Assembly: GCF_010894405.1 (NCBI RefSeq)
Contig: NZ_JAAIYA010000007.1
Span: 1 to 64,000, forward strand
Reading direction: 5' to 3'
Length of the DNA stretch: 64,000 nt
DNA from: Pyxidicoccus caerfyrddinensis
GTDB lineage: Bacteria; Myxococcota; Myxococcia; Myxococcales; Myxococcaceae
Position 1 is the first letter of the stretch. Every line of letters begins with the position of its first letter. Under the pieces are notes generated by a model. It made no database searches. It was not told where the DNA came from and worked only from the letters and a program-made list of their open reading frames with translations. Below are positions 1-8,682 of the stretch, one piece after another. The position numbers were made by a program, and so were the translations under genes.

Positions 1-586
1 GCCCTTGCGGCAGCGGCGCGTGCGCGCTGGGCTTGTCCCCCAGCACCAGCGTGTGTCCCGAGTCCGTGTGCTCGAAGAAGTAGAAGATGCCCTCCCACTC
101 CATCAGCCGGCTGACGAAGGCGAAGTCACTCTCGCGGTACTGCACGCAGTACTCGCGCGCCGCGTAGCTGCCCGAGAGCGCCAGCCGCACCTCCACCCCT
201 CCCTCCCCCAGCACCGCCTTGAGGATGTCCGGCACGCTCTTGCTCTGGAAGATGCGGCTCTTGTGCACCTGGGACAGCCGCCACAGCTTCGGCACCACGT
301 GCGCCCGGTAGCGCCGCCGGCCCGTCTTCATCCCCAGCGACTCCACCTCGCGCACCTGGCCGTGCACGTAGCGCGCGTCGCTGTCACGCACCGACAGCGT
401 CACCAGCGCGTCCTTCCCCACGAGGTCCGCCACCACCAGCGGCTCGCCATCCTTCGTGAAGAAGTCCACACGGAAGTCGTACAGCCGGCTGATGCCCTCC
501 GTGCCGGACACTCCGGAGACACTCAGCTCGTCGGGGCCATGGGCACCGAGCTGCACGGAGAACGCGGGCGCACTGTGTCGCGACAT
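1..586 (-). CDS. Type VI secretion VgrG/TssI spike protein, 5' part only
   Basis: This is the N-terminal 195 residues of a protein whose remainder lies beyond the left edge. It starts at an ATG at 586. The translation matches the VgrG/Gp27-like first domain: an early 'GISRLYDFRVDF' stretch, a 'SDARYVHGQVREVESLG' strand and the family-typical 'QYRESDFAFVSRLMEWEGIFYFFEH' region (positions about 150-174, split here by eye). VgrG trimers form the tip of the contractile type VI secretion needle and carry effectors. Any C-terminal effector extension is not visible. The gene is transcribed away from the NAD-salvage genes. Family assignment is confident; which T6SS or effector it serves cannot be told. 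Confidence 0.9.
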   Translation of the reverse strand, partial: MSRHSAPAFSVQLGAHGPDELSVSGVSGTEGISRLYDFRVDFFTKDGEPLVVADLVGKDALVTLSVRDSDARYVHGQVREVESLGMKTGRRRYRAHVVPKLWRLSQVHKSRIFQSKSVPDILKAVLGEGGVEVRLALSGSYAAREYCVQYRESDFAFVSRLMEWEGIFYFFEHTDSGHTLVLGDKPSAHAPLPQG

Positions 587-693
587 GACTCCCCCTTCGC
601 CACCTGTGGGCCTCCACCGGCGGCCGGGAACGGCGGCGAAAATTCTACCATAGGGGAGTCACCCCGGACGCATCCCCGGGACCGGGGGCGGAA

Positions 694-1665
694 TCAGCCG
701 TCGAGCGGGTCCGTGGTCCGCACCACCCGCATGCCCGCCGCGCGGAAGTCCCTCAGGGCCGCGTCCGCCACGCGGGGGAAGTCCAGCGCGGGGGGCAGCG
801 GGTCCAGCGGAGGCGCCGGCACCGGGCTCATGGCGTCCTCCAGGATGAAGACGCGCCCCATCTTCGAGCGGTCCGTCCGCTCGATGTGCTGCCGCAGGTC
901 CTGCAGCGTGGACAGCACGCAGTGGGACTTGGCCTGGCCGAAGACGTACACGCGGTCGAACGACATGAGGTGCTCGAAGAGGCGCGTGTTGAACTCGCCC
1001 ACCTTCTGCCCCTTCACCTCCGTCACCTCGGGGGAGAGGACGGAGTAGTTCTCGGTGAGCGGGTGCTCGCCCTTGAGCTCGAACCAGGTGGGCGTGTCAC
1101 GCACCAGGGCGTGGAAGAGGCTGGCCTCGTAGACGGCGGGCACCAGCGCGTGGCTGAGCCCACCCAGCAGGGCGTGGAAGGGCCAGATGGTGAGCACGTA
1201 CCGGCCGGTGGCCTCCAGCCGCTCGCAGTAGGCGAGGCTCTCCTCCGGGAAGCGGGTGGCCTGCCAGCGGCCCGAGCGCACGTCGGCCACCGTAATCACC
1301 GACAGCGGCGCGGGAGGCCGCCCTTCCGCGTCGCGCCACCAGGCGGGGTGGAAGATTTGAAACGCGCGGTGGGTGTCGAGCGAGAACACCAGCTCGGTGA
1401 TGCGGTCCAGGTGCGAGTAGAGGAAGCGCAGCGCGCGCTGCGTGTCCTCGACGGCGCCGGGGACGAAGAGGCTGGCGCCGGGAGTGCAGAAGGCCACCTG
1501 CACATCGATGCCGAAGGCGGCGATGCGCAGCCGGTCTTCTCGGGCGGGACGGATGCGGTGCTCGGCGGCGTAGCGACGGGCCTCGTCGGCCACCTCCGCG
1601 CCGCGCTCCAGGTGGAGCTGGCCGACGCGCGCGTCCTCGTGGAAGCGGGGCATGGGCAGGGGCAT
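694..1665 (-). CDS. Isochorismatase-fold cysteine hydrolase, probable nicotinamidase
   Basis: 323 residues, starting at ATG 1665, only 10 bases after the stop of pncB. The visible family residues fit nicotinamidase: catalytic Asp54 in 'FGIDVQVAFC', a metal-site pattern Asp97-x-His99 with His106 ('SLDTHRAFQIFHPAWW'), a likely catalytic Lys198 in 'ELKGEHPLTENYS', and the nucleophile Cys249 in 'FGQAKSHCVL'. Nicotinamidase converts nicotinamide to nicotinate, the substrate of the PncB enzyme encoded just upstream, so the pair would form a complete two-step nicotinamide salvage route. The protein is longer than classical PncA (about 200 residues), with about 40 extra residues at the N-terminus and a long insert between the metal site and the Lys. 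Another amidohydrolase specificity is therefore possible. Confidence 0.8.
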   Translation of the reverse strand: MPLPMPRFHEDARVGQLHLERGAEVADEARRYAAEHRIRPAREDRLRIAAFGIDVQVAFCTPGASLFVPGAVEDTQRALRFLYSHLDRITELVFSLDTHRAFQIFHPAWWRDAEGRPPAPLSVITVADVRSGRWQATRFPEESLAYCERLEATGRYVLTIWPFHALLGGLSHALVPAVYEASLFHALVRDTPTWFELKGEHPLTENYSVLSPEVTEVKGQKVGEFNTRLFEHLMSFDRVYVFGQAKSHCVLSTLQDLRQHIERTDRSKMGRVFILEDAMSPVPAPPLDPLPPALDFPRVADAALRDFRAAGMRVVRTTDPLDG

Positions 1666-1675
1666 GGCGTCCTCT

Positions 1676-3118
1676 CTAGCGGCCCTTGGGGAAGTGGCGG
1701 CGTGTCAGCTCGTCCACGAGCTCTTTCGTGGCCTGGGTGTAGCCGATGCGGGCGTCGGTGGCGGACTCCTGCGCGCCGACGAGGGACGGGGCCTCGGCCG
1801 TGCTGTCCATGAGGGGGAAGTAACCCTCGGGTGCCGGCTCGCCCTCCTGGCCGACGAGGCCGATGGGCCCCGAGCCATGGCGGCGGCGGAAGAGGACGGG
1901 CGTGCCGGGGATGCTCTGCTTGCCTTCCGCCAGCTCGTTGCCGAACTTCATCACCGGGGTGCGGCCGGTGCTGGACAGCTTGTAGATGGCGGCGACGCGG
2001 TCCCGGGTGAGGGGGCAGTCCATGGTGCGGGCGACGATGTGGCCGCCATAGCCATAGAACTGCGCGGACGGCTCCCAGCCCACCTGACGGCGCAGGTCCT
2101 CGAACTCGCGGGTGGCCTGGGCGTCCAGGCCGTCCTCGAGGATGTTGACGGGGCGGATGCCCACGTCGCGCGCGCGCGTCACGGCGTAGAGGTACTGGAG
2201 CTTCTTGTTGCCCGAGTCGAAGCGGATGGAGTCCTGCGCGCTCGGGTCCTCGCGGATGAGCTGGAAGGCGGCGGGGATGCCGGAGGTGAGCGTGTCGAAG
2301 GTGTCCAGCAGGTAGCTGGAGCGGCCGGGCCGGCGCTCGCGCATGGCGCGGAAGGCGGCGTCATCCGAGCCGTAGCGCTGCACGTGCTCGTGGCCCATGG
2401 TACCCACGGGAATCATCCCCAGCTTGCGCGCGCCCTCGACGTTGGAGGTGCGCTGGACGCCGACCTCCTTGCAGGCGCGCAGGGCCAGCTCGTGGTGCTC
2501 CATGCAGGTGGCGGCGCGCAGGCCCACCTCGAAGATGCGGGCCGGGTCCTCGACGATGTCGATGAGCTCCTGCACGGTGGCGCGCACGCGGCGCAAGTAG
2601 CCCTCGGAGTCGACGGTGATGGGGACGGGCTTCACGCCGACGGCGTCGAGCGTCTCCAGGGCGATGGCCTTCTGCTCCTCGCAGGTGACGGTGGCGAGCG
2701 CGCGGGCGAGCGCGTCACGGTCCGCGAGCGCCTGGGTAGCCACCTGGACGCGGTAGTTGAGTTGCAGGAGCAGCGGCTCTACCCATGACACGAGGGCGGA
2801 GGGGCCGGTGACGGTGAGGATGGGCTCGCGAGGGAAGAAGAGCGCGCCGCGGGGGATGGCGCGGACGGTGAGCCTCTCCTTGCGGAGGATGGCGGCCTTG
2901 AAGCCGACGCCCATCTCGTAGTCGTAGCGGGCGAGGAACTCGTAGTCCTCGGGCTTGGGGTCGGGGAGCAGCGCCTTGACGTAGGCGGCCAGGTCGAGCG
3001 GCATGACCTGAAGGCCGCCCTTGCGGTGCGAGTAGTAGAAGGTCTCCTGGCGCAGGGGCCAGCCCGCCTCCGCCATGCTGAACTTGTAGCCATCCGTCGC
3101 GAGCAGCGAGGTCGCCAT
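1676..3118 (-). CDS. pncB: Nicotinate phosphoribosyltransferase
   Basis: 480 residues, ATG start at 3118. It condenses nicotinate with phosphoribosyl pyrophosphate to nicotinate mononucleotide in cytoplasmic NAD salvage. Diagnostic stretches are the N-terminal 'TDGYKFSMA' motif, 'IPVGTMGHEHVQRYG' in the middle, and the phosphate-binding 'IRFDSGNK'. Length is in the normal range of the long bacterial form. The nicotinamidase-like gene follows after 10 bases, so both are probably one transcript. The ribosome-binding sequence GGAGGAG lies 10 bases before the ATG and can pair with a perfect CTCCTCC just upstream (separate entry), which suggests control of translation initiation. Confidence 0.95.
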   Translation of the reverse strand: MATSLLATDGYKFSMAEAGWPLRQETFYYSHRKGGLQVMPLDLAAYVKALLPDPKPEDYEFLARYDYEMGVGFKAAILRKERLTVRAIPRGALFFPREPILTVTGPSALVSWVEPLLLQLNYRVQVATQALADRDALARALATVTCEEQKAIALETLDAVGVKPVPITVDSEGYLRRVRATVQELIDIVEDPARIFEVGLRAATCMEHHELALRACKEVGVQRTSNVEGARKLGMIPVGTMGHEHVQRYGSDDAAFRAMRERRPGRSSYLLDTFDTLTSGIPAAFQLIREDPSAQDSIRFDSGNKKLQYLYAVTRARDVGIRPVNILEDGLDAQATREFEDLRRQVGWEPSAQFYGYGGHIVARTMDCPLTRDRVAAIYKLSSTGRTPVMKFGNELAEGKQSIPGTPVLFRRRHGSGPIGLVGQEGEPAPEGYFPLMDSTAEAPSLVGAQESATDARIGYTQATKELVDELTRRHFPKGR

Positions 3119-3128
3119 CCTGGGTGTA

Positions 3129-3147
3129 CTCCTCCGTGTAGGAGGAG
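3129..3147 (-). promoter_or_regulatory. Hairpin that can hide the pncB ribosome-binding site
   Basis: On the minus strand a perfect 7-bp stem, CTCCTCC-tacac-GGAGGAG, ends 10 bases before the pncB ATG. The right arm is the only good Shine-Dalgarno sequence, so folding would mask it. This arrangement is seen directly; a role in controlling NAD-salvage enzyme synthesis is inference. Confidence 0.45.
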
Positions 3148-3240
3148 CCTAAGCGCGGGAGGGTGCTCTTTCCTACCCTTCCACCCGTTTCCCCCATGTT
3201 TCACGGGCGCGGCGAGGGAGCGGGGTTAAAAGCAGGGGCC

Positions 3241-4386
3241 ATGTCGCCGGCTCCCTCTCGACGACTCCTCTTCGCGCTCGCCGCCAGCCTGGGCGCGCAT
3301 GGGCTCCTATGGCTCCTCATGCAAGGGGAGGAGCGCGAGGTGCGCCGTCCTCCGGCGCCGGTGCCGGCCCCGGTGGAATGGGTCGAGGTGGAGGTGGCGC
3401 CTCCACCGCCACCTCCTCCCGAGCCCCCTGCCCCGGAGCCCTCCCGCACGGTGAAGCGTCCGCCGCCCACGCCAGCGAAGCCGGTCGTGCCCCCTGAGGC
3501 CGACGTGCCGCGAGCGGAACCCCGTCCCACGGACATGCCCCGCGCGGAGGCGCAGCGAGCGGACCTGCTGCCCTCGGACATGCCGCGTGCCGAGCCGACA
3601 GGCCCGCGGCTGTTGCTCGCGACGCGAGCGGTGACGGCGCCGGTGGACCGGGGAGACCCGGTGGCCACGCTCGACGCGGGAGTGCCGGACCCGCAGGCCT
3701 CGGCGCAAGCGCTCGTGCAGGACCTCGTCTCCGAGGGCATCGGCCGAGGCAAGGTGGAGCGCGGGCTCGTGCACCCGTACTTCAGCCAGCTCGGCAAGGC
3801 ACTGATGAAGGCGTGGGACGCGGACCGCTCGGTGAAGGAGCACGGCCTGCAGGGCTACTTCGACATGGGCATGGAGCGCGGCCGGGCGTACTCGCGCATC
3901 TGGCTGGAGCGCGCGGAGCACTACGGCGACTCGGGCTCCTTCGGCGCGAAGGACGCACCGGAGGCAGACCGCCGCAGGCCCGCGAGCACCGTGGGAGACC
4001 CCACGCTCCAGGCCCGCCGCGAGCTGCGGCAGAAGATGCGCGAGGAGTTCCGCGCCACCCGCCGCGCCACCATCCGCGTGGTGCAGGACGCGCAGGGTCA
4101 GCTCCTGGACGTGAAGCTCGTGAGCCCCAGCCACCAGCCCGAGGTGGACCAGGAAGCCATCAAGGACGTGCGCGCCGCGGCGGAGAAGCTGCCCCCACCA
4201 CCCGCCGAGGCGGTCGGCAACCGCGAGCGCATCACCAGCCTCTGGCAGTTCGAGCTGATCATCTCCATCAGCCCGCCCATTCCGTCCTTCACCTTCGAGT
4301 TCGACGAAGCGCTCGGCTTCATCGACACCCGCATGCCGCTGGACCGCCGCATCTACAAGCGCGTGCGGCTGCTGGAAGTTCGCTAG
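3241..4386 (+). CDS. TonB-family C-terminal-domain protein
   Basis: 381 residues if started at the ATG at 3241; the frame is open further upstream but that extension lacks protein character. Layout: a short cytoplasmic start, one membrane segment (about 9-22, 'LFALAASLGAHGLLWLLM'), a proline-rich periplasmic spacer (about 30-130), and a C-terminal region with a TonB-like beta strand set ('RATIRVVQDAQGQLLDVKLV', then 'VDQEAIKDVRAAAEKLPPPP'). TonB proteins transmit inner-membrane energy to outer-membrane receptors. No exbB or exbD lies next to it, so it may use partners encoded elsewhere. The stop codon overlaps the stop of the convergent ppa gene by two bases. Confidence 0.8.
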   Translation: MSPAPSRRLLFALAASLGAHGLLWLLMQGEEREVRRPPAPVPAPVEWVEVEVAPPPPPPPEPPAPEPSRTVKRPPPTPAKPVVPPEADVPRAEPRPTDMPRAEAQRADLLPSDMPRAEPTGPRLLLATRAVTAPVDRGDPVATLDAGVPDPQASAQALVQDLVSEGIGRGKVERGLVHPYFSQLGKALMKAWDADRSVKEHGLQGYFDMGMERGRAYSRIWLERAEHYGDSGSFGAKDAPEADRRRPASTVGDPTLQARRELRQKMREEFRATRRATIRVVQDAQGQLLDVKLVSPSHQPEVDQEAIKDVRAAAEKLPPPPAEAVGNRERITSLWQFELIISISPPIPSFTFEFDEALGFIDTRMPLDRRIYKRVRLLEVR

Positions 4387-5075
4387 CTCGCGCGAGCCCG
4401 CGTCCGGGCCTTGCGCGCCGGCCGCGAGCGGCTCTCCGTCATGTTGGCCTTCGTGCCGTACAGCCTCTCGTAGTCCTTCATGCTGCGCTTGATGACCTCG
4501 AGCGCCTCGGGCTGGTCATAGACCTCGGCGATTTCGACGCTGCGCTTCCCCTCGCCGGGAATCTGCTTGTACGTGAGGAAGTAGTGCTTGAGCCGGTCCA
4601 GCAGCGCGCGCGGCAGCTGCGCGATGTGCTGCAGCTCGCCGTACACCAGGTCCGACTCCAGCACCGCGATGATCTTGTCGTCGGCCTCGTTGCCGTCGAC
4701 CATCCGGAAGCCGCCAATCGGCACCGCGCGCACCAACAGATTCCCGTTGGAGATGACCTTCTCCGTCAGCACGCAGATATCAATCGGGTCGCGGTCGCCC
4801 TGGATGTCCTTGCGCCCCGTGCGCTCGGCGCAGCGCTTCGCCACCAGCTCGTCGCAGTACGTCTGCGGGATGAAGCCGTAGAGCGTGGGGCACTGGCTGC
4901 TGAAGCGCTGCGGCCGGTCCAGCTTCAGGATGCCGGACTCCTTGTCCAGCTCGTACTTCACGGCGTCCGTGGGGACGATTTCGATGTACGCGGTGACGAT
5001 GGAAGGAGCTTCTTCCCCGGGCGTGATGCCATGCCACGGGTGAGCCTGGGATGTGGTCTGTACGGGCTTCTTCAT
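4383..5075 (-). CDS. ppa: Inorganic pyrophosphatase (family I)
   Basis: 230 residues from ATG 5075, preceded by a GGGAG ribosome-binding site; the longer reading frame upstream overlaps plsC and is rejected. It hydrolyses pyrophosphate to phosphate in the cytoplasm. The family I signature is present: the metal-binding 'GDRDPIDICVL' (DxDPxD), 'CPTLYGFIPQTYC', and 'DGNEADDKIIAV'. The C-terminus ends in a basic tail rich in Arg and Ala. The start codon overlaps the stop of plsC as ATGA, so translation is probably coupled. It is the third gene of the epmA-plsC-ppa operon and is convergent with the TonB-like gene. Confidence 0.95.
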   Translation of the reverse strand: MKKPVQTTSQAHPWHGITPGEEAPSIVTAYIEIVPTDAVKYELDKESGILKLDRPQRFSSQCPTLYGFIPQTYCDELVAKRCAERTGRKDIQGDRDPIDICVLTEKVISNGNLLVRAVPIGGFRMVDGNEADDKIIAVLESDLVYGELQHIAQLPRALLDRLKHYFLTYKQIPGEGKRSVEIAEVYDQPEALEVIKRSMKDYERLYGTKANMTESRSRPARKARTRARAS

Positions 5076-5812
5076 GGAACGTCTCCCGAGCGCTTGCACG
5101 CCTCGGCATAGAGTTGAGCGACCGCGTCCTCCAGCCGGCGCGTGAGCGCGTCGCGGTCTTGAATCGTCAGGCCCTCGGTGGGGATGGGCTTGCCCACCAC
5201 CAGCGCCACGCGCTGGCCCCACCGCACCGCCCGGCCTCCCTTGGGAAGAATGAGCCGTGTGCCTGACACGGCCAGGGGCACCACCGGCACGCCCGCTTGG
5301 ATGGCGAGCGCCGCGGCCCCCTTCTTGAACGGCCGCAAGAGGCCGTCCTCGCTGCGCGTGCCCTCCGCGAAGAAGAGCACGCTCACCCGCTCGCGCACGG
5401 CCTTCGCGGCCTCGGACAGGCGGGCCCTGTCTCCGCCGCCGCCCGTGCGCTCCACCGGGATGTTGCCCGCGCGCCGCAGCGCCGCGCCGAACACCGGAAT
5501 CTTGAAGAGCTCCGCCTTCGCCACGTAGCGCGTGTGCTTGCGGATGTGCGCGAAGTTCAGCGGCGCGTCGAAATGCGACTGGTGGTTGCTCACGAAGACG
5601 ACGTGGCCTTCCGCCGGGATGTTCTCCAGCCCCACCGCCTCATGCCTCACCCCCGCCGACGCCAGCACCGAGCGCCCCCACAGCACCAGGGCCTGGTCCG
5701 CGCGCTCCACGTCCTTCCGCAGCGACAGCGCCGATACCACCGTGGAGAACACGCCCGTGAGACCCACCGCCGCCGAGCCGGCGAACGCCGTCTGCAGGAG
5801 TTTGCGAATCAC
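5072..5812 (-). CDS. plsC: 1-acyl-glycerol-3-phosphate acyltransferase (PlsC family)
   Basis: 246 residues, GTG start at 5812 overlapping the epmA stop as GTGA. It transfers an acyl chain to lysophosphatidic acid in phospholipid synthesis at the inner membrane. The acyltransferase motif I 'NHQSHFD' (HX4D) is near residue 76-82 and motif III 'FFAEGTRS' near 147-154. A hydrophobic N-terminal segment (about 8-30) would anchor it. Start and stop overlaps with both neighbours place it in the middle of a three-gene operon. The exact acyl acceptor cannot be told from sequence. Confidence 0.9.
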   Translation of the reverse strand: MIRKLLQTAFAGSAAVGLTGVFSTVVSALSLRKDVERADQALVLWGRSVLASAGVRHEAVGLENIPAEGHVVFVSNHQSHFDAPLNFAHIRKHTRYVAKAELFKIPVFGAALRRAGNIPVERTGGGGDRARLSEAAKAVRERVSVLFFAEGTRSEDGLLRPFKKGAAALAIQAGVPVVPLAVSGTRLILPKGGRAVRWGQRVALVVGKPIPTEGLTIQDRDALTRRLEDAVAQLYAEACKRSGDVP

Positions 5813-6813
5813 ACGAACTCGTGGGCGGGGAACAGGAGGACATCCGAGATGCGCTGGACCCCGAGCAGCAACATCAGGATTCGGTCGAGCCCCACGGCGA
5901 TGCCCGCCGAGGGTGGCATTCGACCTACCGCGTCAAGGAACCGCTCGTCCAGTGGATACACGGACCGCCCCAGCCGACGCCTGAGTTCCTGTTCTTCCAC
6001 CAACCGCGCCCGCTGCTCCTGAGGGTCCGTCAGCTCGGAGAACCCGTTCGCCAGCTCCAGGCCCTTCGCGTACAGCTCCACCCGCTCCGCCACCGCCGCG
6101 TCCCCGGGCTTCAGCCGGGAGAGCGCCGCCATGGACGCAGGATACTCAATCAGGAAGGTGGGCCGCTCGTGGCCCAGCCCGGTCTCCACCCGCTGCAGGA
6201 AGAGGTGGAAGAAGATGTCGTCGAAGCTCTCCGAGTCGCCGGTGCGCACGCCCGCGGCCTCGGCAGCCCGCTTGAGCGAGGGCCCGTCCGCATGCACGCG
6301 GATGTCCACGCCCGTGGCGCGCAGCACCGCGTCGCGCACGGTGAGCCGCTCGTAGGGCGTGCGCGTGAAGAAGGCCGGGTCCGCGCCGGGCTCACCCTCC
6401 GTCGCGCTGCGTCCTGCCTCGGCGAGCGCACCCTCCAGGTCGTCCATGATGCCGTGGTAGTCCGCCCGGGGCCGGTAGAACTCCAACATCGTGAATTCCG
6501 GGTTGTGGGTGGGGGACACCTCGCCGTTCCGGAACACCTTGCAGATTTGGAAGAGGGGCCCCGCCCCGTCGGCGAGCAGGCGCTTCATCGCGTACTCGGG
6601 GCTGGTGTGGAGGTAGAGCGTCCTCGCACGGCCGATGTCGGTCTCCGGGATGAAGCCGGCCTCGAAGGCGTTGATGTGCGGCTCCATGCCGGGCGCGGGG
6701 ATGAGGAGCGGCGTTTCCACCTCCAGGTAGTCATGGGAGGCGAAGAAACGTCGCAGGGCGGAGTAGAGGGCCTGACGCCCCCGGGCAGCCCGCCATTGAG
6801 AAAGGTTGGGCAT
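5809..6813 (-). CDS. epmA: EF-P lysine ligase (class II LysRS paralogue)
   Basis: 334 residues from ATG 6813; the longer frame upstream would run into the divergent peptidase gene and is not protein-like. It is a class II lysyl-tRNA synthetase-type catalytic core without an anticodon-binding domain, the hallmark of EpmA (PoxA/GenX), which attaches beta-lysine to a conserved lysine of elongation factor P. Visible motifs: 'FQICKVFRNGEVSPTHNPEF' (motif 2) and 'GIAVGLDRILMLLLG' (motif 3). E. coli EpmA has 325 residues, so length fits. It heads the epmA-plsC-ppa operon. No epmB or efp is in the window. Only 18 bases separate its start from the divergent peptidase start. Confidence 0.9.
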   Translation of the reverse strand: MPNLSQWRAARGRQALYSALRRFFASHDYLEVETPLLIPAPGMEPHINAFEAGFIPETDIGRARTLYLHTSPEYAMKRLLADGAGPLFQICKVFRNGEVSPTHNPEFTMLEFYRPRADYHGIMDDLEGALAEAGRSATEGEPGADPAFFTRTPYERLTVRDAVLRATGVDIRVHADGPSLKRAAEAAGVRTGDSESFDDIFFHLFLQRVETGLGHERPTFLIEYPASMAALSRLKPGDAAVAERVELYAKGLELANGFSELTDPQEQRARLVEEQELRRRLGRSVYPLDERFLDAVGRMPPSAGIAVGLDRILMLLLGVQRISDVLLFPAHEFV

Positions 6814-6831
6814 GGGCAGCGCGGAAGTAAC

Positions 6832-8619
6832 ATGAGGCCCCACATGCACCCAAGGATTCCCCTGCTGCTCGCTGTTGCCTTCTGCATCACCGCCTGCCCC
6901 AAAGGTCCACCGGCGGATGCCCGGAAGGCGCTCACCGAGCAGCAGCAGCTCACCGCCGACGTGAAGGACCTCACCACGCAGGCCGAGGCGCTCCTGGAGG
7001 CTCAGCACCGGCTGGTGTGGGTCTTCTGGACGGAGGGCCGCCACGTGGACGTCGCCGGGACGTACGCGGGCAAGGAGGCGCTCTTCAGCATCGAGAACAT
7101 CCGCAAAATCGACCGGCTCCGGCAGCTCACGACGGACGCGCGCGAGGTGCGCGCCCTCACCGCGCTGCACTCGCACTTCGCCGGCGAGTACCTCTCGCGC
7201 GCGCTCGCCGAGTTCAACGACGCGGCCGCCAACCTGGAGGCGTCACTCACCTTCAACGTGGACGGGAAGGACCTCCGCTACCGGGATTTGGAGCGACTGC
7301 TCGCCAACGAGCGGACGGTGGCGCGGCGGCACGCCATGTACACGGCGGCCACGCCCGCGCTCGAGCGGCTCAACCAGACGCTGCGGCGGCGCGAGGAGCG
7401 CGCGGAGGAGCTGGTGCGCGAGCTGGGCTTCTCCTCGTACGAGGCCTTCGGCGGCGAGCTGCGGCAGGCGGACCTGGGGAAGCTGAGCGTGCTGGCGGAG
7501 GAAATCCTCCAGGCCACGCAGGCGCCGTACCGGGTGGTGATGGAGCGGCTGAGCCAGCGCGAATTGGGCATGCCCTTCAAGGACATCACCCGCGCGGACA
7601 TCCCCCGGCTGTTCCGCTCGCGCGAGGTGGAGGACGCCTTCCCCAAGGGCGAGTCGCTGCTCAAGGCGCACGGCACGTTGTCGGGGATGAACATCGACCT
7701 GGCCGAGCTGCCCAACGTGAAGATTGATTCACGCGATTTGCCGCGCAAGAGCTCGCGCCCGCTGGCCCTGGCGGTGCGGGTGCCGGACGACGTGCGGCTG
7801 TCGTTCAAGCCGGGCTCGGGCGCGCTGCACCAGGCGCGGGTGCTGCATGAGTTCGGGCATGCGCTGCACTCGGCCTTCACGAAGGAGACGCGCTTCGAGC
7901 TGGCGCGGCTGGGCAACCCCACGGTGGGCGAGGCGTACTCGGCGCTCTTCGAAGATTTGGTGGAGGACCCGGTGTGGCTGGAGGAGCACGCGGGCGTCGC
8001 GGGCGAGCAGCGCTCGAAGTACCTGGCGGCGTCCAGCGCGCACAAGCTGTACCTCATCCGTCACGCGGCGGGGCGGCTCCTGTACCAGCTGGAGCTGCAC
8101 CGGCGCGTGGAGGCGGACCCGAAGGAGCTGTACCGCGAAATCATGTCGCGCACGGACGACATGCCGATGACGGACGAGGACATCGCGCGCTACCTCGTGG
8201 ACCAGGAGGACTTCTTCCAGTCCGCGGACAGCTTCCGCGCGTGGTTCCTCGCGGGGCAGCTCCAGGCGCAGCTCAAGGCGCGCTTCGGCCCGGCGTGGTG
8301 GCGCTCGCCGCAGTCCGGCCAGTTCCTCAAGGACTTGTGGGCCAAGGGCAACGCGCTGTCCGCGCGCGAGGTGGCCGAGGCGATTGGCGAAAAGACCATC
8401 TCCCCGGACGTGCTGCTGCTGCGGCTGGGCACCACGCTCCAGGTGCCGATGAAGCTCAACCTGGAGGGAGTGGAGGACGCCATCCTCCCCGCCGCGCCCG
8501 GGCTGGAGGACTTCACCCAGCCGCCCCCGCCGCCAGGCCTGGAGGAGTTCACGACGCCGCCCGAGCAGAAACAGGCCGCACCGAAGGCGCCGGTGCCGCA
8601 GGCGGGCGACGGGCGCTGA
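6832..8619 (+). CDS. Lipoprotein zinc metallopeptidase (M2/M3-like)
   Basis: 595 residues from ATG 6832, preceded by GGAAG; an in-frame ATG at 6844 is an alternative. The N-terminus is a short lipoprotein signal ending 'AFCITAC', so the protein should be exported and lipid-anchored. The zinc-binding HEFGH motif sits at 339-343, followed by 'NPTVGEAYSALFEDL' with a candidate third ligand Glu at 367 or 374. This is the layout of gluzincin peptidases of the M2/M3 type. The last about 70 residues are rich in Pro and Gln and look like a disordered tail. A strong terminator hairpin follows. The substrate is unknown. Confidence 0.85.
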   Translation: MRPHMHPRIPLLLAVAFCITACPKGPPADARKALTEQQQLTADVKDLTTQAEALLEAQHRLVWVFWTEGRHVDVAGTYAGKEALFSIENIRKIDRLRQLTTDAREVRALTALHSHFAGEYLSRALAEFNDAAANLEASLTFNVDGKDLRYRDLERLLANERTVARRHAMYTAATPALERLNQTLRRREERAEELVRELGFSSYEAFGGELRQADLGKLSVLAEEILQATQAPYRVVMERLSQRELGMPFKDITRADIPRLFRSREVEDAFPKGESLLKAHGTLSGMNIDLAELPNVKIDSRDLPRKSSRPLALAVRVPDDVRLSFKPGSGALHQARVLHEFGHALHSAFTKETRFELARLGNPTVGEAYSALFEDLVEDPVWLEEHAGVAGEQRSKYLAASSAHKLYLIRHAAGRLLYQLELHRRVEADPKELYREIMSRTDDMPMTDEDIARYLVDQEDFFQSADSFRAWFLAGQLQAQLKARFGPAWWRSPQSGQFLKDLWAKGNALSAREVAEAIGEKTISPDVLLLRLGTTLQVPMKLNLEGVEDAILPAAPGLEDFTQPPPPPGLEEFTTPPEQKQAAPKAPVPQAGDGR

Positions 8620-8626
8620 AACGAAC

Positions 8627-8657
8627 AGGGCCCCCATCCGCGGTGGATGGAGGCCCT
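8627..8657. terminator. Bidirectional terminator hairpin
   Basis: A 13-bp stem (one mismatch) around a 5-base loop lies between two convergent genes: AGGGCCCCCATCC, loop GCGGT, then GGATGGAGGCCCT. It can serve the metallopeptidase gene on the plus strand and the SPFH gene on the minus strand. There is no clear T-run. Confidence 0.7.
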
Positions 8658-8682
8658 GGAATCGCATTGCTTCAGCGCGGCA

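Noticed and set aside
5821..8619. A 932-residue reading of the metallopeptidase frame
   Set aside because: The first part is antisense to epmA; the lipoprotein start at 6832 has a ribosome-binding site.
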